Program-made: the position numbers and the translations under genes
Part shown: positions 25,196 through 33,540 of the stretch, piece after piece
How positions within the stretch are numbered: the first letter of the stretch is position 1
How the letters are laid out: each line of letters begins with the position of its first letter
The notes under the pieces: model-generated
Told to the model about the DNA's origin: nothing
The model's database searches: none
The model's input: the letters and a program-made list of their open reading frames with translations, nothing else
Assembly (NCBI RefSeq): GCF_014055005.1
Contig: NZ_CP059570.1
Span: 1,240,001 to 1,304,000, forward strand
DNA from: Neisseria dentiae
GTDB taxonomy: Bacteria; Pseudomonadota; Gammaproteobacteria; Burkholderiales; Neisseriaceae
Direction of reading: 5' to 3'
Length of the DNA stretch: 64,000 nt

Positions 25196-26133
25196 TGAAC
25201 CTGCCCCCGCTGCACACACCCCGCTGGCTGCGTAACGGCAATATCGAAACCCTTTATGCCAAAACCCTGCAACAGCCGCCGCCCGCCTACCGCCGCGAAC
25301 TCTTGCCCGACAGCACCGGCCAAACCCTAACCGCCTACGACTTTATCGACAGCCCCAACCCCGACGCCCCGCTGGTGGTGCTGTTTCACGGTTTGGAAGG
25401 CAGCAGCCGCAGCCATTACGCCGTAGCGCTGATGCAGGCGGTTCAGGCCAAAGGCTGGCACGGCGTGGTGGCGCATTTCCGCAGCTGCGGCGGCGTGCCC
25501 AACACCGCCCCCGTGTTTTACCACTCGGGCGACAGCCCCGAAATCGGCTTTATGCTCGCAACGCTGGCCGAACGCTATCCCCGTATCTACGCCGCAGGCG
25601 TTTCGCTCGGCGGCAACGCGCTGGCCAAATACCTGGGCGAACAAGGGCGATCGGCCATACCACAGGCCGCCGCCGTGGTTTCCGCCCCCGTCGATTTAAC
25701 CGCCGCCGGCGCCCGCTTCGACCACGGCCTAACCCGCCTGCTCTACACCCGCTATTTTCTCGACTCGCTGCTGCCCAAAGCACGCGCCACCGGCTTCCAT
25801 GCCGACCTGTTAAACCGCTGCAAAACGCTTGGCGATTTCGACGACGCTTTCACCGCCCCGCTTCACGGCTTTGCCGACCGCCACGACTACTACCGCCGCG
25901 CCTCCAGCAAACCGCTGCTGCCGCACATCACCGTGCCCACCCTGCTGCTGAACGCCGTCAACGATCCCTTCCTGCCGAGCATCGCCCTGCCAAACACCGC
26001 CCAGGTTTCCCCGCAGGTTACCCTGCTGCAACCCACCTGCGGCGGACATTGCGCCTTTGTAAGCGGCCGCGGCAGAGGCAGCCTCGATTGGATGCCGCAA
26101 ACGGTTTTAAGCTATTTCGAACAAAACGCCTAA
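25195..26133 (+). CDS. YheT-family alpha/beta hydrolase
   Basis: A 312-residue alpha/beta hydrolase of the YheT/UPF0017 group. It begins with the hallmark PPLHTPRWLRNGNIETL, then FHGLEGSSRSHYA near 63-75, HFRSCGGVPN near 93-102 and the nucleophile elbow GVSLGGNALAKYLG. VNDPFLP supplies the likely acid and GGHCAFV the likely catalytic histidine. Substrates are unknown, though family members act on short-chain esters. Its ATG overlaps the PAP2 stop by one base, so the two genes are co-translated. The frame continues open upstream but inside the PAP2 gene. Confidence 0.9.
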   Translation: MNLPPLHTPRWLRNGNIETLYAKTLQQPPPAYRRELLPDSTGQTLTAYDFIDSPNPDAPLVVLFHGLEGSSRSHYAVALMQAVQAKGWHGVVAHFRSCGGVPNTAPVFYHSGDSPEIGFMLATLAERYPRIYAAGVSLGGNALAKYLGEQGRSAIPQAAAVVSAPVDLTAAGARFDHGLTRLLYTRYFLDSLLPKARATGFHADLLNRCKTLGDFDDAFTAPLHGFADRHDYYRRASSKPLLPHITVPTLLLNAVNDPFLPSIALPNTAQVSPQVTLLQPTCGGHCAFVSGRGRGSLDWMPQTVLSYFEQNA

Positions 26134-26474
26134 CCGTTATGCCAAACAAAAACAAAGGCCGCAACCTTTGCAAAAATGCCTTAAAAGGCCGTCTGAAACG
26201 TTTGAATCCGTCATTCCAGTGCAGGCGGAAATCCAGACGTTTACACTCAAGTGTTTGTTTAATCAATAATTTAACTTTACCATCTGGATTCCCCCTACGA
26301 GGGAATGACGAAGAAAAGGCATTTCAGGCAATCCCAACAAATTTTGCAAAGGTCTCAGGCCGAGCATGACGCAAGTGTTTTAAGGTGCCTGAAAGAATTT
26401 TGCAAAGGTCTCGGCCTTCAAGGTTTCCGTGCAATGTTATAATCCCGCCTCTTTTTTCAGACGGCCCATCTTCC
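26134..26474. other. 341-bp intergenic region made of family A and dRS3-like repeats
   Basis: A CAACCTTTGCAAAAA end at about 26163 and an inverse TTTTGCAAAGGTCTC at 26342-26356 bracket a segment with a DUS and dRS3-like arms (GTCATTCCAG... and ATTCCCCCTACGAGGGAAT). A second GCAAAGGTCTC lies at about 26402-26412. The rep start follows a further DUS. No gene is seen. Confidence 0.6.
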
Positions 26475-28478
26475 ATGAAACTCAACCCCCAGCAACTTCA
26501 GGCAGTAAAGTATCTCGGCGGGCCGCTGCTTGTGCTGGCGGGTGCAGGCAGCGGCAAAACCGGCGTAATCACCCAAAAAATCAAGCATCTGATTACCGAC
26601 GTAGGCTATGCGCCGCATCATGTGGCGGCCATCACCTTCACCAACAAAGCCGCCCGCGAAATGCAGGAGCGCGTGGGCAAGATGCTGCCGAAAAAGCACA
26701 CACGCGGGTTAACCATCTGCACCTTCCACTCGCTCGGCATGCGCATTCTGCGCGAAGAAGCGCCGCACATCGGCTATAAAAAGAATTTTTCGATACTCGA
26801 CGGCACCGACAGCGCCAAAATCATCAACGAATTATTGGGCGGCACCGGCAAAGAAGCCTTATACAAAACCCAGCACCAGATTTCGTTGTGGAAAAACGAT
26901 TTGAAAACGCCCGAAGACATTGTTCAGACGGCCTCAAACGAATGGGACAGGCAAATGGCCGCCGTTTACGCCGGCTATCAGGCCACGCTGGAGCATTATC
27001 AGGCGGTGGATTTCGACGACCTAATCCGCCTGAGCGCCCTGCTGTTGCAGCAAAACAGCGAAGTGCGCCACAAATGGCAGCTGCGGTTGCGCTATCTGCT
27101 GGTGGACGAATGCCAAGACACCAACGCCTGCCAATACACCCTGATGAAACTCTTAACCGGCGCCGAAGGCATGTTTACCGCCGTGGGCGACGACGACCAA
27201 TCCATCTACGCCTGGCGCGGCGCAAACATGGAAAACCTGCGCCAAATGCAGGCCGACTATCCGCAGATGAAAGTGATCAAGCTCGAGCAGAATTACCGCT
27301 CCACCGCGCGGATTCTCAAAGTGGCCAACAAAGTGATCGAAAACAACCCCAAATTGTTTAAAAAAACCCTGTGGTCGCAGTTCGGCATGGGCGAACACAT
27401 CAAAATCGTGGCCTGCCAGCACGAACAGCACGAAGCCGAATGGGTGGTGGGGCAGATTGTGAAACAAAAGCTGGTGGGCGGCGACAAAACCCGCTATGCC
27501 GATTTCGCCGTGCTCTACCGCGGCAACCATCAGGCACGCGTGTTTGAAGAAGCCCTGCGCAGCGCGCGCGTGCCTTACCAACTTTCCGGCGGACAGAGCT
27601 TTTTCGACAAAGCCGAAATCAAAGACGTGCTCGCCTATATCCGCCTCTTGGCCAACCCCAGCGACGACCCCGCCTTCCTGCGCGCCGCCACCACGCCCAA
27701 ACGCGGCATCGGCGAGGCCACGTTGGGCAAGCTCAACGCCCATGCCCAACAGCGCGGGTGCAGCCTTTATGAGGCCGCCTTAAACGAAGAGGCGCAGTCC
27801 GCACTCGCCGCCGCCAACCGCGAACACCTGCACCAGTTTATGACGCTGATGGAAAACTACCGCGCCCGCGCCGAACACGACGATGCCGGCGAACTCATCA
27901 ACAACCTGCTCGCCGACATCGGCTACGAAGCGCACCTATTAAACAGCGAAGAAGGCAAAGCCGGCGAAATCAAATGGCGCAACGTGTGCGACTTAACCGG
28001 CTGGCTCGCGAAAAAAGGCGAGCAAGACGGCAAAAACATCATCGAAATCGCCCAAACCATCGCCCTGATGACCTTGCTGGAAGGCAAAAACGAAGAAGAA
28101 GCAGACGCGGTGAAACTCTCTACCCTGCACGCCTCCAAAGGGCTGGAATACCCGTATGTTTTTTTGGTGGGCTGCGAAGAAGGCATGCTGCCGCACGCCG
28201 ACAGCATCGAAGAGAGCAACATTGAAGAAGAGCGGCGGCTGATGTATGTGGGCATCACCCGCGCCAAACGCCAGCTCACGCTCACCCACTGCATCAAACG
28301 CAAACGCCAGGGCACCTGGCAGTTTCCCGAACCCAGCCGCTTTATCGACGAAATGCCGCAGGAAGACTTGAAAATCTTGGGCCGAAAAGGCGGCGAACCC
28401 ATCGTGAGCAAAGAAGAAGGCCGAAGCAACCTGGCCGGATTGCAGGCCATGCTGGCGGCTAAAGCCAAAAAAGAATAA
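26475..28478 (+). CDS. rep: ATP-dependent DNA helicase Rep
   Basis: A 667-residue superfamily 1A 3'-5' helicase that removes replication barriers ahead of the fork. N-terminal LNPQQLQAVKYLGGPLLVLAGAGSGKT has the Q motif and Walker A (Lys28). Further motifs are AITFTNKAAREM (Ia), LLVDECQDTN (II, with DECQD), GDDDQSIYAWRGA (III), EQNYRST (IV), VKLSTLHASKGLEYPYVFLVG (V) and EEERRLMYVGITRAKRQL (VI). The overall sequence resembles Rep more than UvrD or PcrA. ATG at 26475 lies after a DUS with no strong RBS. It is a standalone gene closed by a DUS hairpin. Confidence 0.92.
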   Translation: MKLNPQQLQAVKYLGGPLLVLAGAGSGKTGVITQKIKHLITDVGYAPHHVAAITFTNKAAREMQERVGKMLPKKHTRGLTICTFHSLGMRILREEAPHIGYKKNFSILDGTDSAKIINELLGGTGKEALYKTQHQISLWKNDLKTPEDIVQTASNEWDRQMAAVYAGYQATLEHYQAVDFDDLIRLSALLLQQNSEVRHKWQLRLRYLLVDECQDTNACQYTLMKLLTGAEGMFTAVGDDDQSIYAWRGANMENLRQMQADYPQMKVIKLEQNYRSTARILKVANKVIENNPKLFKKTLWSQFGMGEHIKIVACQHEQHEAEWVVGQIVKQKLVGGDKTRYADFAVLYRGNHQARVFEEALRSARVPYQLSGGQSFFDKAEIKDVLAYIRLLANPSDDPAFLRAATTPKRGIGEATLGKLNAHAQQRGCSLYEAALNEEAQSALAAANREHLHQFMTLMENYRARAEHDDAGELINNLLADIGYEAHLLNSEEGKAGEIKWRNVCDLTGWLAKKGEQDGKNIIEIAQTIALMTLLEGKNEEEADAVKLSTLHASKGLEYPYVFLVGCEEGMLPHADSIEESNIEEERRLMYVGITRAKRQLTLTHCIKRKRQGTWQFPEPSRFIDEMPQEDLKILGRKGGEPIVSKEEGRSNLAGLQAMLAAKAKKE

Positions 28479-28503
28479 CTGGCCGAAACCTTTGCAAGTT
28501 GTT

Positions 28504-28533
28504 CAGGCCGTCTGAAACATTTCAGACGGCCTG
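28504..28533 (+). terminator. DUS-pair hairpin after rep
   Basis: CAGGCCGTCTGAAA and its complement surround a very short loop, 25 bases after the rep stop. A partial family A end (AAACCTTTGCAAG) sits just before it. Confidence 0.7.
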
Positions 28534-28540
28534 CCCTGCT

Positions 28541-28554
28541 TTGACGCGTGTCAA
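28541..28554. promoter_or_regulatory. FNR-like palindrome upstream of lysC
   Basis: TTGACGCGTGTCAA has the same arms (TTGAC-N4-GTCAA) as the grcA site at 31677. It lies 151 bases before the lysC ATG with no clear -10 at the class II distance, so function is doubtful. Confidence 0.3.
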
Positions 28555-28704
28555 AACAAGCGGCGGCCGCACCACAAAACACCGGTTAATCCCGCCGGCA
28601 GCCTTGTTTTCGGGCGTAAAAATAGGTAATAATGTTACACATTTTCCAAGCCGCAACGATTCTGCCGTTGCACCCCTAAATCCCAATCAAGAAAGCACGA
28701 AAAA

Positions 28705-29922
28705 ATGGCGTTAATCGTACAAAAATACGGCGGCACCTCGGTAGGTTCCGCCGAACGCATCAAAAACGTAGCCAAACGTGTTGCCAAAACCCGCGCCGAA
28801 GGGCACGACGTTGTTGTGGTGGTGTCCGCCATGAGCGGCGAAACCAACCGTTTGGTGGCATTGGCACACGAAATGCAAGACCTGCCCGACCCGCGCGAAC
28901 TCGACGTGGTGCTGGCAACCGGCGAACAAGTTACCATCGGCCTTTTGGCCATGGCCTTAAAAGACATCGGCGTGCCGGCCAAGAGCTACACCGGCTGGCA
29001 GGTGGCCGTGAAAACCGACGCATCGCACACCAAAGCCCGTATCGAAGATATCGACGATGCCGCCATGCGCGCCGATTTGAAAGAAGGCCGTGTGGTAATC
29101 GTGGCTGGTTTCCAAGGCATTAACGGCAAAGGCGACATCACCACCCTCGGCCGCGGCGGCTCCGACACCTCGGCCGTTGCGCTGGCCGCCGCCCTCAAAG
29201 CCGACGAATGCCAAATCTACACCGACGTCGACGGTGTTTACACCACCGACCCGCGCGTGGTGCCCGAAGCCCGCCGTCTCGACACCATCACGTTTGAAGA
29301 AATGCTCGAGCTGGCAAGCTTAGGCTCGAAAGTTTTACAAATCCGTTCGGTAGAATTCGCCGGCAAATACAAAGTGCGCCTGCGCGTATTGAGCAGCCTT
29401 CAGGAAGGCGGCAACGGTACATTAATTACCTTTGAAGAGGACAACAACATGGAAAGAGCTGCCGTATCCGGTATCGCATTCGATAAAAACCAAGCCCGCA
29501 TCAACGTGCGCGGCGTGCCCGACAAACCCGGCGTGGCCTATCAGATTTTAGGCGCGGTGGCCGCCGCCAACGTAGAAGTGGATATGATTATCCAAAATGT
29601 AGGCGCCGAAGGCACCACCGATTTCTCGTTCACCGTGCCGCGCGGCGACTACAAACCCGTTTTGGAATCCCTCAACGGCCTCAAAGACAGCCTCGGCGCC
29701 ACCGAGGTTGACGGCGACGACACCGTATGCAAAGTTTCCATCGTGGGCTTGGGCATGCGCTCGCATGTGGGCGTGGCCTCGAAAATGTTCCGCACGCTGG
29801 CCGAAGAAGGCATCAATATCCAGATGATTTCCACTTCCGAAATCAAGGTTTCCGTGTTGATCGACGAAAAATACATGGAACTGGCCACCCGCGTGCTGCA
29901 CAAAGCATTCGAGCTGGCCTGA
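28705..29922 (+). CDS. lysC: aspartate kinase
   Basis: A 405-residue aspartokinase, first step of the aspartate family of amino acids (lysine, threonine, methionine, and diaminopimelate for the wall). The catalytic domain has VQKYGGTSVGS at 4-14, GFQGINGKGDITTLGRGGSDTSA near 136-158 and YTDVDGVYTTDPR near 173-185. Two ACT regulatory domains follow at roughly 265-335 and 345-405, as in lysine/threonine-inhibited enzymes. Inside the gene, ATG at 29449 (codon 249, MERAAVSGIAF) is preceded by GAGGA at seven bases, as in the alpha/beta aspartokinases of Gram-positive bacteria where a regulatory beta subunit starts here. Confidence 0.95.
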   Translation: MALIVQKYGGTSVGSAERIKNVAKRVAKTRAEGHDVVVVVSAMSGETNRLVALAHEMQDLPDPRELDVVLATGEQVTIGLLAMALKDIGVPAKSYTGWQVAVKTDASHTKARIEDIDDAAMRADLKEGRVVIVAGFQGINGKGDITTLGRGGSDTSAVALAAALKADECQIYTDVDGVYTTDPRVVPEARRLDTITFEEMLELASLGSKVLQIRSVEFAGKYKVRLRVLSSLQEGGNGTLITFEEDNNMERAAVSGIAFDKNQARINVRGVPDKPGVAYQILGAVAAANVEVDMIIQNVGAEGTTDFSFTVPRGDYKPVLESLNGLKDSLGATEVDGDDTVCKVSIVGLGMRSHVGVASKMFRTLAEEGINIQMISTSEIKVSVLIDEKYMELATRVLHKAFELA

Positions 29923-29944
29923 TTTACAGCTTGATTTTACTGTC

Positions 29945-29978
29945 AAAAGGCCGTCTGAAATATTTTCAGACGGCCTTT
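29945..29978 (+). terminator. DUS-pair terminator after lysC
   Basis: AAAAGGCCGTCTGAAA and its complement with a short AT loop lie 23 bases past the stop, followed by TTTCT. Confidence 0.8.
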
Positions 29979-30030
29979 CTGTTCGTGCTTAAACCCTTTG
30001 AAAAATTCATACCACATATTAAAACATCTG

Positions 30031-30112
30031 CGTCATGCCCGGGCTTGACCCGGGCATCTGTTATTTCTTCCGCCACAAAAAGAAGATACTCGGGTCAAGC
30101 CCGGGCATGACG
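30031..30112. repeat. 82-bp inverted repeat with CGTCATGCCCGGGCTTGACC ends
   Basis: Two 29-bp arms, nearly perfect inverted copies, are separated by about 24 bases rich in A. Related single arms occur near 38950, 39205 and 42330. It sits between the convergent lysC and dicarboxylate carrier genes. Confidence 0.65.
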
Positions 30113-30149
30113 GAAGCGGTATTTCAGACGACCTTTCCACCCTATCCGG

Positions 30150-31487
30150 TTACAGCACCAACGGCGCCACCACAAAACCCAAAGCCACGGCAAACACAAT
30201 CGCCAATACGCCGGGAATCAGAAACGAGTGGTTGAACACGAAACGGCCGATGCGCGTGCTGCCGGTGTCGTCCATCTGCACCGCACCGAGCAGGGTCGGG
30301 TAAGTGGGCAACACAAACAGAGCCGATACGGCGGCGAAACTGGCCACCAGAATATACACTTGCGAATTGTTTTCCGGCGTGATGCCCAGCGCCAGAATCA
30401 CGGCGGGCATAATGGCTTTGGCCGTTGCCGCCTGCGAATACAGCAGCATGCTGGCGAAAAACAGCGCCACCGCCAACAGCCACGGATAATTGCCTACCAG
30501 CGCCGAAGCGGTTTCTTTAACCGCATCGATATGGCCGCTCACAAACGTGTCGCCCAGCCAGGCCACGCCCAGCACGCACACGCAGGCGGCCATGCCCGAT
30601 TTAAACGTGCTCATATCCAGCAGTTTGCCGGTATCGAGCTTGCAGCACATCACAATCAGGCTGGCGATAATCATCATAAAACTGATAATCGCGCCGTCGC
30701 GCGGCAGCACAGGTTTTTCAATCAAGCCCACGGCAGGCGAAATCGCACAGGCATACAGCACCACCGCCACCACGCCGCCGAAGAAAATCCACACCGACTT
30801 GCGCGCGCCCGCAGGCAGCGCTTCGCGCTCGCCCACGTTGTGCGGCTGCACCAAACCTTCGGCCAAACGCTGTTGGTAAGCCTTGCTTTTCGACAAATCC
30901 AGATTGCCGAACAAATTAATCAGCAGCGCCACCAGCATACAGGCCGCATAAGTGGTAACCAGCCACACCAGCAGCAGTTTGGGGTAGCTCACGCCCAAAG
31001 GCTCGAGCACGCCGCTCATAAACACCACCGCCGCGCTCACGGGCGAAGCGGTGATGGCAATCTGCGAAGCCACCACGGCGATGCTCAACGGCGCGCTGGG
31101 GCGGATGTTTTCGCTTTTGGCCACTTCCACAATCACCGGCATCATCGAAAACGCCGTGTGCCCCGTGCCGGCGAGAATGGTGAGAAAATAAGTAACCGTG
31201 GGTGCCAAGAAGTTGATGTTTTTCGGGTTTCTGCGCAACAGGCGTTCGGCGGCGCGCACCAGATAATCCAAACCGCCCGCCAGTTGCAGCGCGGCAATGG
31301 CGGAGATTACCGCCATAATAATCAGAATCACGTCGTAGGGAACCTTGCCCGGATCCATGCCCAAGGCCAACGCCAGCACCGCCACACCCAAACCGCCGGT
31401 GTAGCCGATAGCCAGGCCGCCCAAGCGCACGCCGAGAAAAATCGCGCCCAGCAAAACGGCCAGTTGCAGTAATAAAGAAATGTCCAT
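30150..31487 (-). CDS. dcuB: anaerobic C4-dicarboxylate transporter, DcuA/DcuB family
   Basis: A 445-residue inner-membrane carrier with about 10-12 hydrophobic segments. Dcu-family features are AGGLDYLVRAAERLLRRNPK (about 70-89), the GTGHTAFSMMPVIVEVAK segment near 107-124, and AITASPVSAAVVFM near 148. These proteins exchange fumarate, aspartate, malate and succinate, chiefly under low oxygen. It could be DcuA or DcuB; the length and the HTAFSM segment do not decide. AGGTGG precedes the ATG. It is divergent from the FNR-controlled grcA, which fits an anaerobic role. Confidence 0.9.
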   Translation of the reverse strand: MDISLLLQLAVLLGAIFLGVRLGGLAIGYTGGLGVAVLALALGMDPGKVPYDVILIIMAVISAIAALQLAGGLDYLVRAAERLLRRNPKNINFLAPTVTYFLTILAGTGHTAFSMMPVIVEVAKSENIRPSAPLSIAVVASQIAITASPVSAAVVFMSGVLEPLGVSYPKLLLVWLVTTYAACMLVALLINLFGNLDLSKSKAYQQRLAEGLVQPHNVGEREALPAGARKSVWIFFGGVVAVVLYACAISPAVGLIEKPVLPRDGAIISFMMIIASLIVMCCKLDTGKLLDMSTFKSGMAACVCVLGVAWLGDTFVSGHIDAVKETASALVGNYPWLLAVALFFASMLLYSQAATAKAIMPAVILALGITPENNSQVYILVASFAAVSALFVLPTYPTLLGAVQMDDTGSTRIGRFVFNHSFLIPGVLAIVFAVALGFVVAPLVL

Positions 31488-31636
31488 TATCCACCTGAAT
31501 AATCTGATAAATATTAAGCTTTATTTGTAACATAGTTTCAAACGGCTGGAAACTGCTTTAATCAAGCGGGTTGGTTATGCAGGCCGTCTGAACGGAATTC
31601 AAATAAAATATGCAAAACAATACATTAAACACCTGC

Positions 31637-31651
31637 TTGAAATAATTTCAA
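31637..31651. promoter_or_regulatory. TTGAAATAATTTCAA near-palindrome
   Basis: A 15-bp near-perfect inverted repeat in the dcu/grcA divergent region, 26 bases upstream of the FNR box. It has one base more than an FNR site; the binding factor is unknown. Confidence 0.35.
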
Positions 31652-31676
31652 TTCAGCGGGTGTAGTATTTTGTAAG

Positions 31677-31717
31677 TTGACTTAAGTCAAAATCCGTTCA
31701 GACACGGGGTATACAAT
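31677..31717 (+). promoter_or_regulatory. FNR-dependent class II promoter of grcA
   Basis: TTGACTTAAGTCAA (31677-31690) is a perfect palindrome fitting the FNR consensus TTGAT-N4-ATCAA with one change per arm. A TATACAAT box (-10 hexamer 31712-31717) follows at the spacing that puts the FNR centre about 41 bases before the predicted start of transcription, the classic activating position. Activation under oxygen limitation is therefore expected. Confidence 0.75.
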
Positions 31718-31764
31718 GCTTAAACGTAATTTTTCAACACCCACCCTGAACGAAAGGATAAACC

Positions 31765-32151
31765 ATGATCAAAGGTATCCAAATCACCCGCAGCACCGAT
31801 GCGGACCTGCTCAACTCTTTCTGGCTGTTGGACGACGAAACCCAAGAAGTGCGCTGCCTGTGCGTTAAAGGCGGCAAATACCGCGAAGACGACGTAGTGG
31901 CTTTGTCTGCTTTGGGCGAAGTTTCCTACAAAGAAGTGCCGGTGGACATCACCGCCCGCCCGAAAGTGGAAGGCGGCCAACACTTGAACGTGAACGTGTT
32001 AACCCGCGAAACCTTGGAAGATGCCGTTGCCAACCCCGACAAATATCCGCAGCTGACCATCCGTGTTTCCGGCTATGCCGTGCGTTTCAACTCGCTCACA
32101 CCCGAGCAGCAACGCGACGTGATTACCCGCACCTTCACCAACAGCCTGTAA
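31765..32151 (+). CDS. grcA: autonomous glycyl radical cofactor
   Basis: A 128-residue protein, about the size of E. coli YfiD/GrcA. The C-terminal TIRVSGYAVRFNSLTPEQQRD segment (about 99-119) holds the glycyl-radical glycine in SGYAVRF, as in pyruvate formate-lyase. GrcA replaces the oxygen-damaged radical domain of that enzyme and restores activity. AAAGGA precedes the ATG and an FNR promoter lies upstream. No pyruvate formate-lyase or activase gene is in the window, so its partner must lie elsewhere. The downstream terminator has been split by an IS element. Confidence 0.93.
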   Translation: MIKGIQITRSTDADLLNSFWLLDDETQEVRCLCVKGGKYREDDVVALSALGEVSYKEVPVDITARPKVEGGQHLNVNVLTRETLEDAVANPDKYPQLTIRVSGYAVRFNSLTPEQQRDVITRTFTNSL

Positions 32152-32165
32152 TTTCACACAGCAAA

Positions 32166-32183
32166 ACAGGCCGTCTGAAAACG
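32166..32183 (+). terminator. left arm of the grcA terminator, split by an IS
   Basis: CAGGCCGTCTGAAAACG is the first arm of a DUS-pair hairpin whose second arm (ACGTTTTCAGACGGCCTG) now lies at 33541-33558, beyond the inserted IS. The ACG is duplicated at the junction. Confidence 0.75.
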
Positions 32184-32223
32184 TGAACTGTCCCCCAATA
32201 CTTGGACAAGTTAAGAATCTTTC

Positions 32224-33139
32224 TCAAACAGCCTTTTCAAGCTGGGTTCTGTAGCCGACAGGACTCAGCTTTTTCAAGTTTAAACTAATCCGTTCATGAT
32301 TGTAGTAATGTATGTATAGTGGATTAAAATAAGAATGCCGAAGTAGGGTAAAACGATTCTTTAGCATATCGCCCAATTGCAAGTTTGAATGCAGTTATTT
32401 CATTTCGGAGTTTTTATTTGAATTCACTATAATCATCTATTACCTCTGTCAGCTCCGCCACCGACAGCGCACCTTCCTGATAGAAACTCTCCGTTTTCAG
32501 TGTACCGAAAAAACTCTCCATCGGCGCATTGTCCCAACAATTGCCTTTGCGCGACATACTTTGCACAATCCCTTTCTCAGCCAATTTCGTTCGATAAGCC
32601 TCGGTGCGGTAAAGCACACCTTGGTCGGAATGCAGCAGCGGCGTTTGGCCTTTCAGACGGCCGAATGCTTGGTCCAACATTTGCGCCACCATTTTACTGT
32701 TTGCTCTGCGGCCTAAAGAATAGGCCACAATCTCCCGATTAAACACATCCAATATCGGCGATAAGTACAGCTTCCCGTCTGTGCATTTAAACTCCGTCAC
32801 ATCGGTCGGCCATTTGTCTGCCGGTTTGCCAGCGGTAAACTCTCGATTGAGAATATTGTCCGAAGCCTCTCCTACTGCTTGCGGACGGTAGGCTTTTTTA
32901 CTGCGGACTTTGGCTTTCAGTCCCAACAAACCCATAATGCGCTGCACTTTCTTTTTGTTCCACGACAATACGGCGGCAATCCGCCGATGACCGTAACGGC
33001 CTTTGTGTCGGCGATAGACTTCACTCACGGCGGTTTTGGCCGCCGCATCGGGATCGGCTTTGCCGATATGGTAATGAAAGCTGCTTTTGGGAATGCCGGC
33101 ACTATGCAGCAGATATTTCAGCGGGTGCTTCGCCCTCAA
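32224..33139 (-). pseudogene. IS3-family transposase OrfB, interrupted by a miniature element
   Basis: The DDE integrase domain is visible: DVTEF, HSDQG and the Glu in PMESFFGTLKTE, after a HTH_21-type region (YGHRRIAAVL). The frame opens at a TTG overlapping the orfA stop region, as is usual for OrfB made by frameshift or reinitiation. At EVIDDY the frame runs into the 32315-32431 element and stops at 32414. Reading resumes beyond it as IHYYNHERISLNLKKLSPV to a stop at 32224. Without the element (115 bases net) the frame is an exact 267 codons, so the insertion alone broke the gene. Confidence 0.85.
32315..32431. mobile_element. 117-bp miniature element in a TA target, Correia-like ends
   Basis: The ends read TATAGTGGATT on the left and AATTCACTATA on the right, with TA duplicated. 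Removing the element restores the transposase frame, so both boundaries are certain. The ends match Correia elements, but the interior (GAATGCCGAAGTAGGGTAAA and onward) lacks the Correia core found at 41317 and 58248. Confidence 0.85.
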
Positions 33140-33483
33140 CGTTTGAACGGTTTCGCAGCTTTGGCGGCGTTCTTTTCGTTGAGGGCTTTCATGTGCTTTA
33201 GGTAGTCGTTCTCCGCCCTCATGTAACGTAACTCTTCAATCAGTTCCGCCCGGGTTTTTTCGTGGTCGGGTTTGTCGGCGATAAACGGGTTTTTGCGTTT
33301 GGTCTTCATAGAGGCAGCCTGCGGGTGTTGGAGTGCGGCGATACCGCCTTGCCGGTAGGCGGCTATCCAACGGCGCAGGTGGGTGCGTGAGACGTTGAAG
33401 TGCTCTGCGGTGCGCTGTTGGCTGTGCACTTGGTGGTAATGGGGTACGGCTCGGTATTTGAAGTGTAGGTTATATTTGGACAT
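33136..33483 (-). CDS. IS3-family transposase OrfA
   Basis: A 115-residue helix-turn-helix protein: MSKYNLHFKYRAVPHYHQ, then RTAEHFNVSRTHLRRWIAAYRQGGIAAL forming the DNA-recognition helices (about 20-50), and a C-terminal leucine-zipper-like stretch (AELIEELRYMRAENDYLKHMKAL). It binds the IS ends together with OrfB. ATG at 33483 is preferred over one 13 codons upstream, which lies in the terminal repeat. It is intact, unlike OrfB. Confidence 0.83.
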   Translation of the reverse strand: MSKYNLHFKYRAVPHYHQVHSQQRTAEHFNVSRTHLRRWIAAYRQGGIAALQHPQAASMKTKRKNPFIADKPDHEKTRAELIEELRYMRAENDYLKHMKALNEKNAAKAAKPFKR

Positions 33484-33540
33484 AAGAAAACTGCACCTTT
33501 TAAAGTTGGAGGGGGTGTCCAATTTTTGGGGTGCAGTTCA

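Larger units (their letters stand above)
32184..33540 (-). mobile_element. IS3-family (IS150-like) insertion sequence
   Basis: About 1.36 kb. Imperfect 25-bp terminal inverted repeats start TGAACTGTCCCCCAATACTT on the left and TGAACTGCACCCCAAAAATT on the right (read inward), resembling IS150-group ends. A 3-bp direct repeat ACG flanks it (32181-32183 and 33541-33543). It carries orfA and orfB on the minus strand. It includes a 117-bp miniature element in orfB, so it is probably no longer able to move by itself. A truncated relative is at 35743-35919. Confidence 0.85.
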
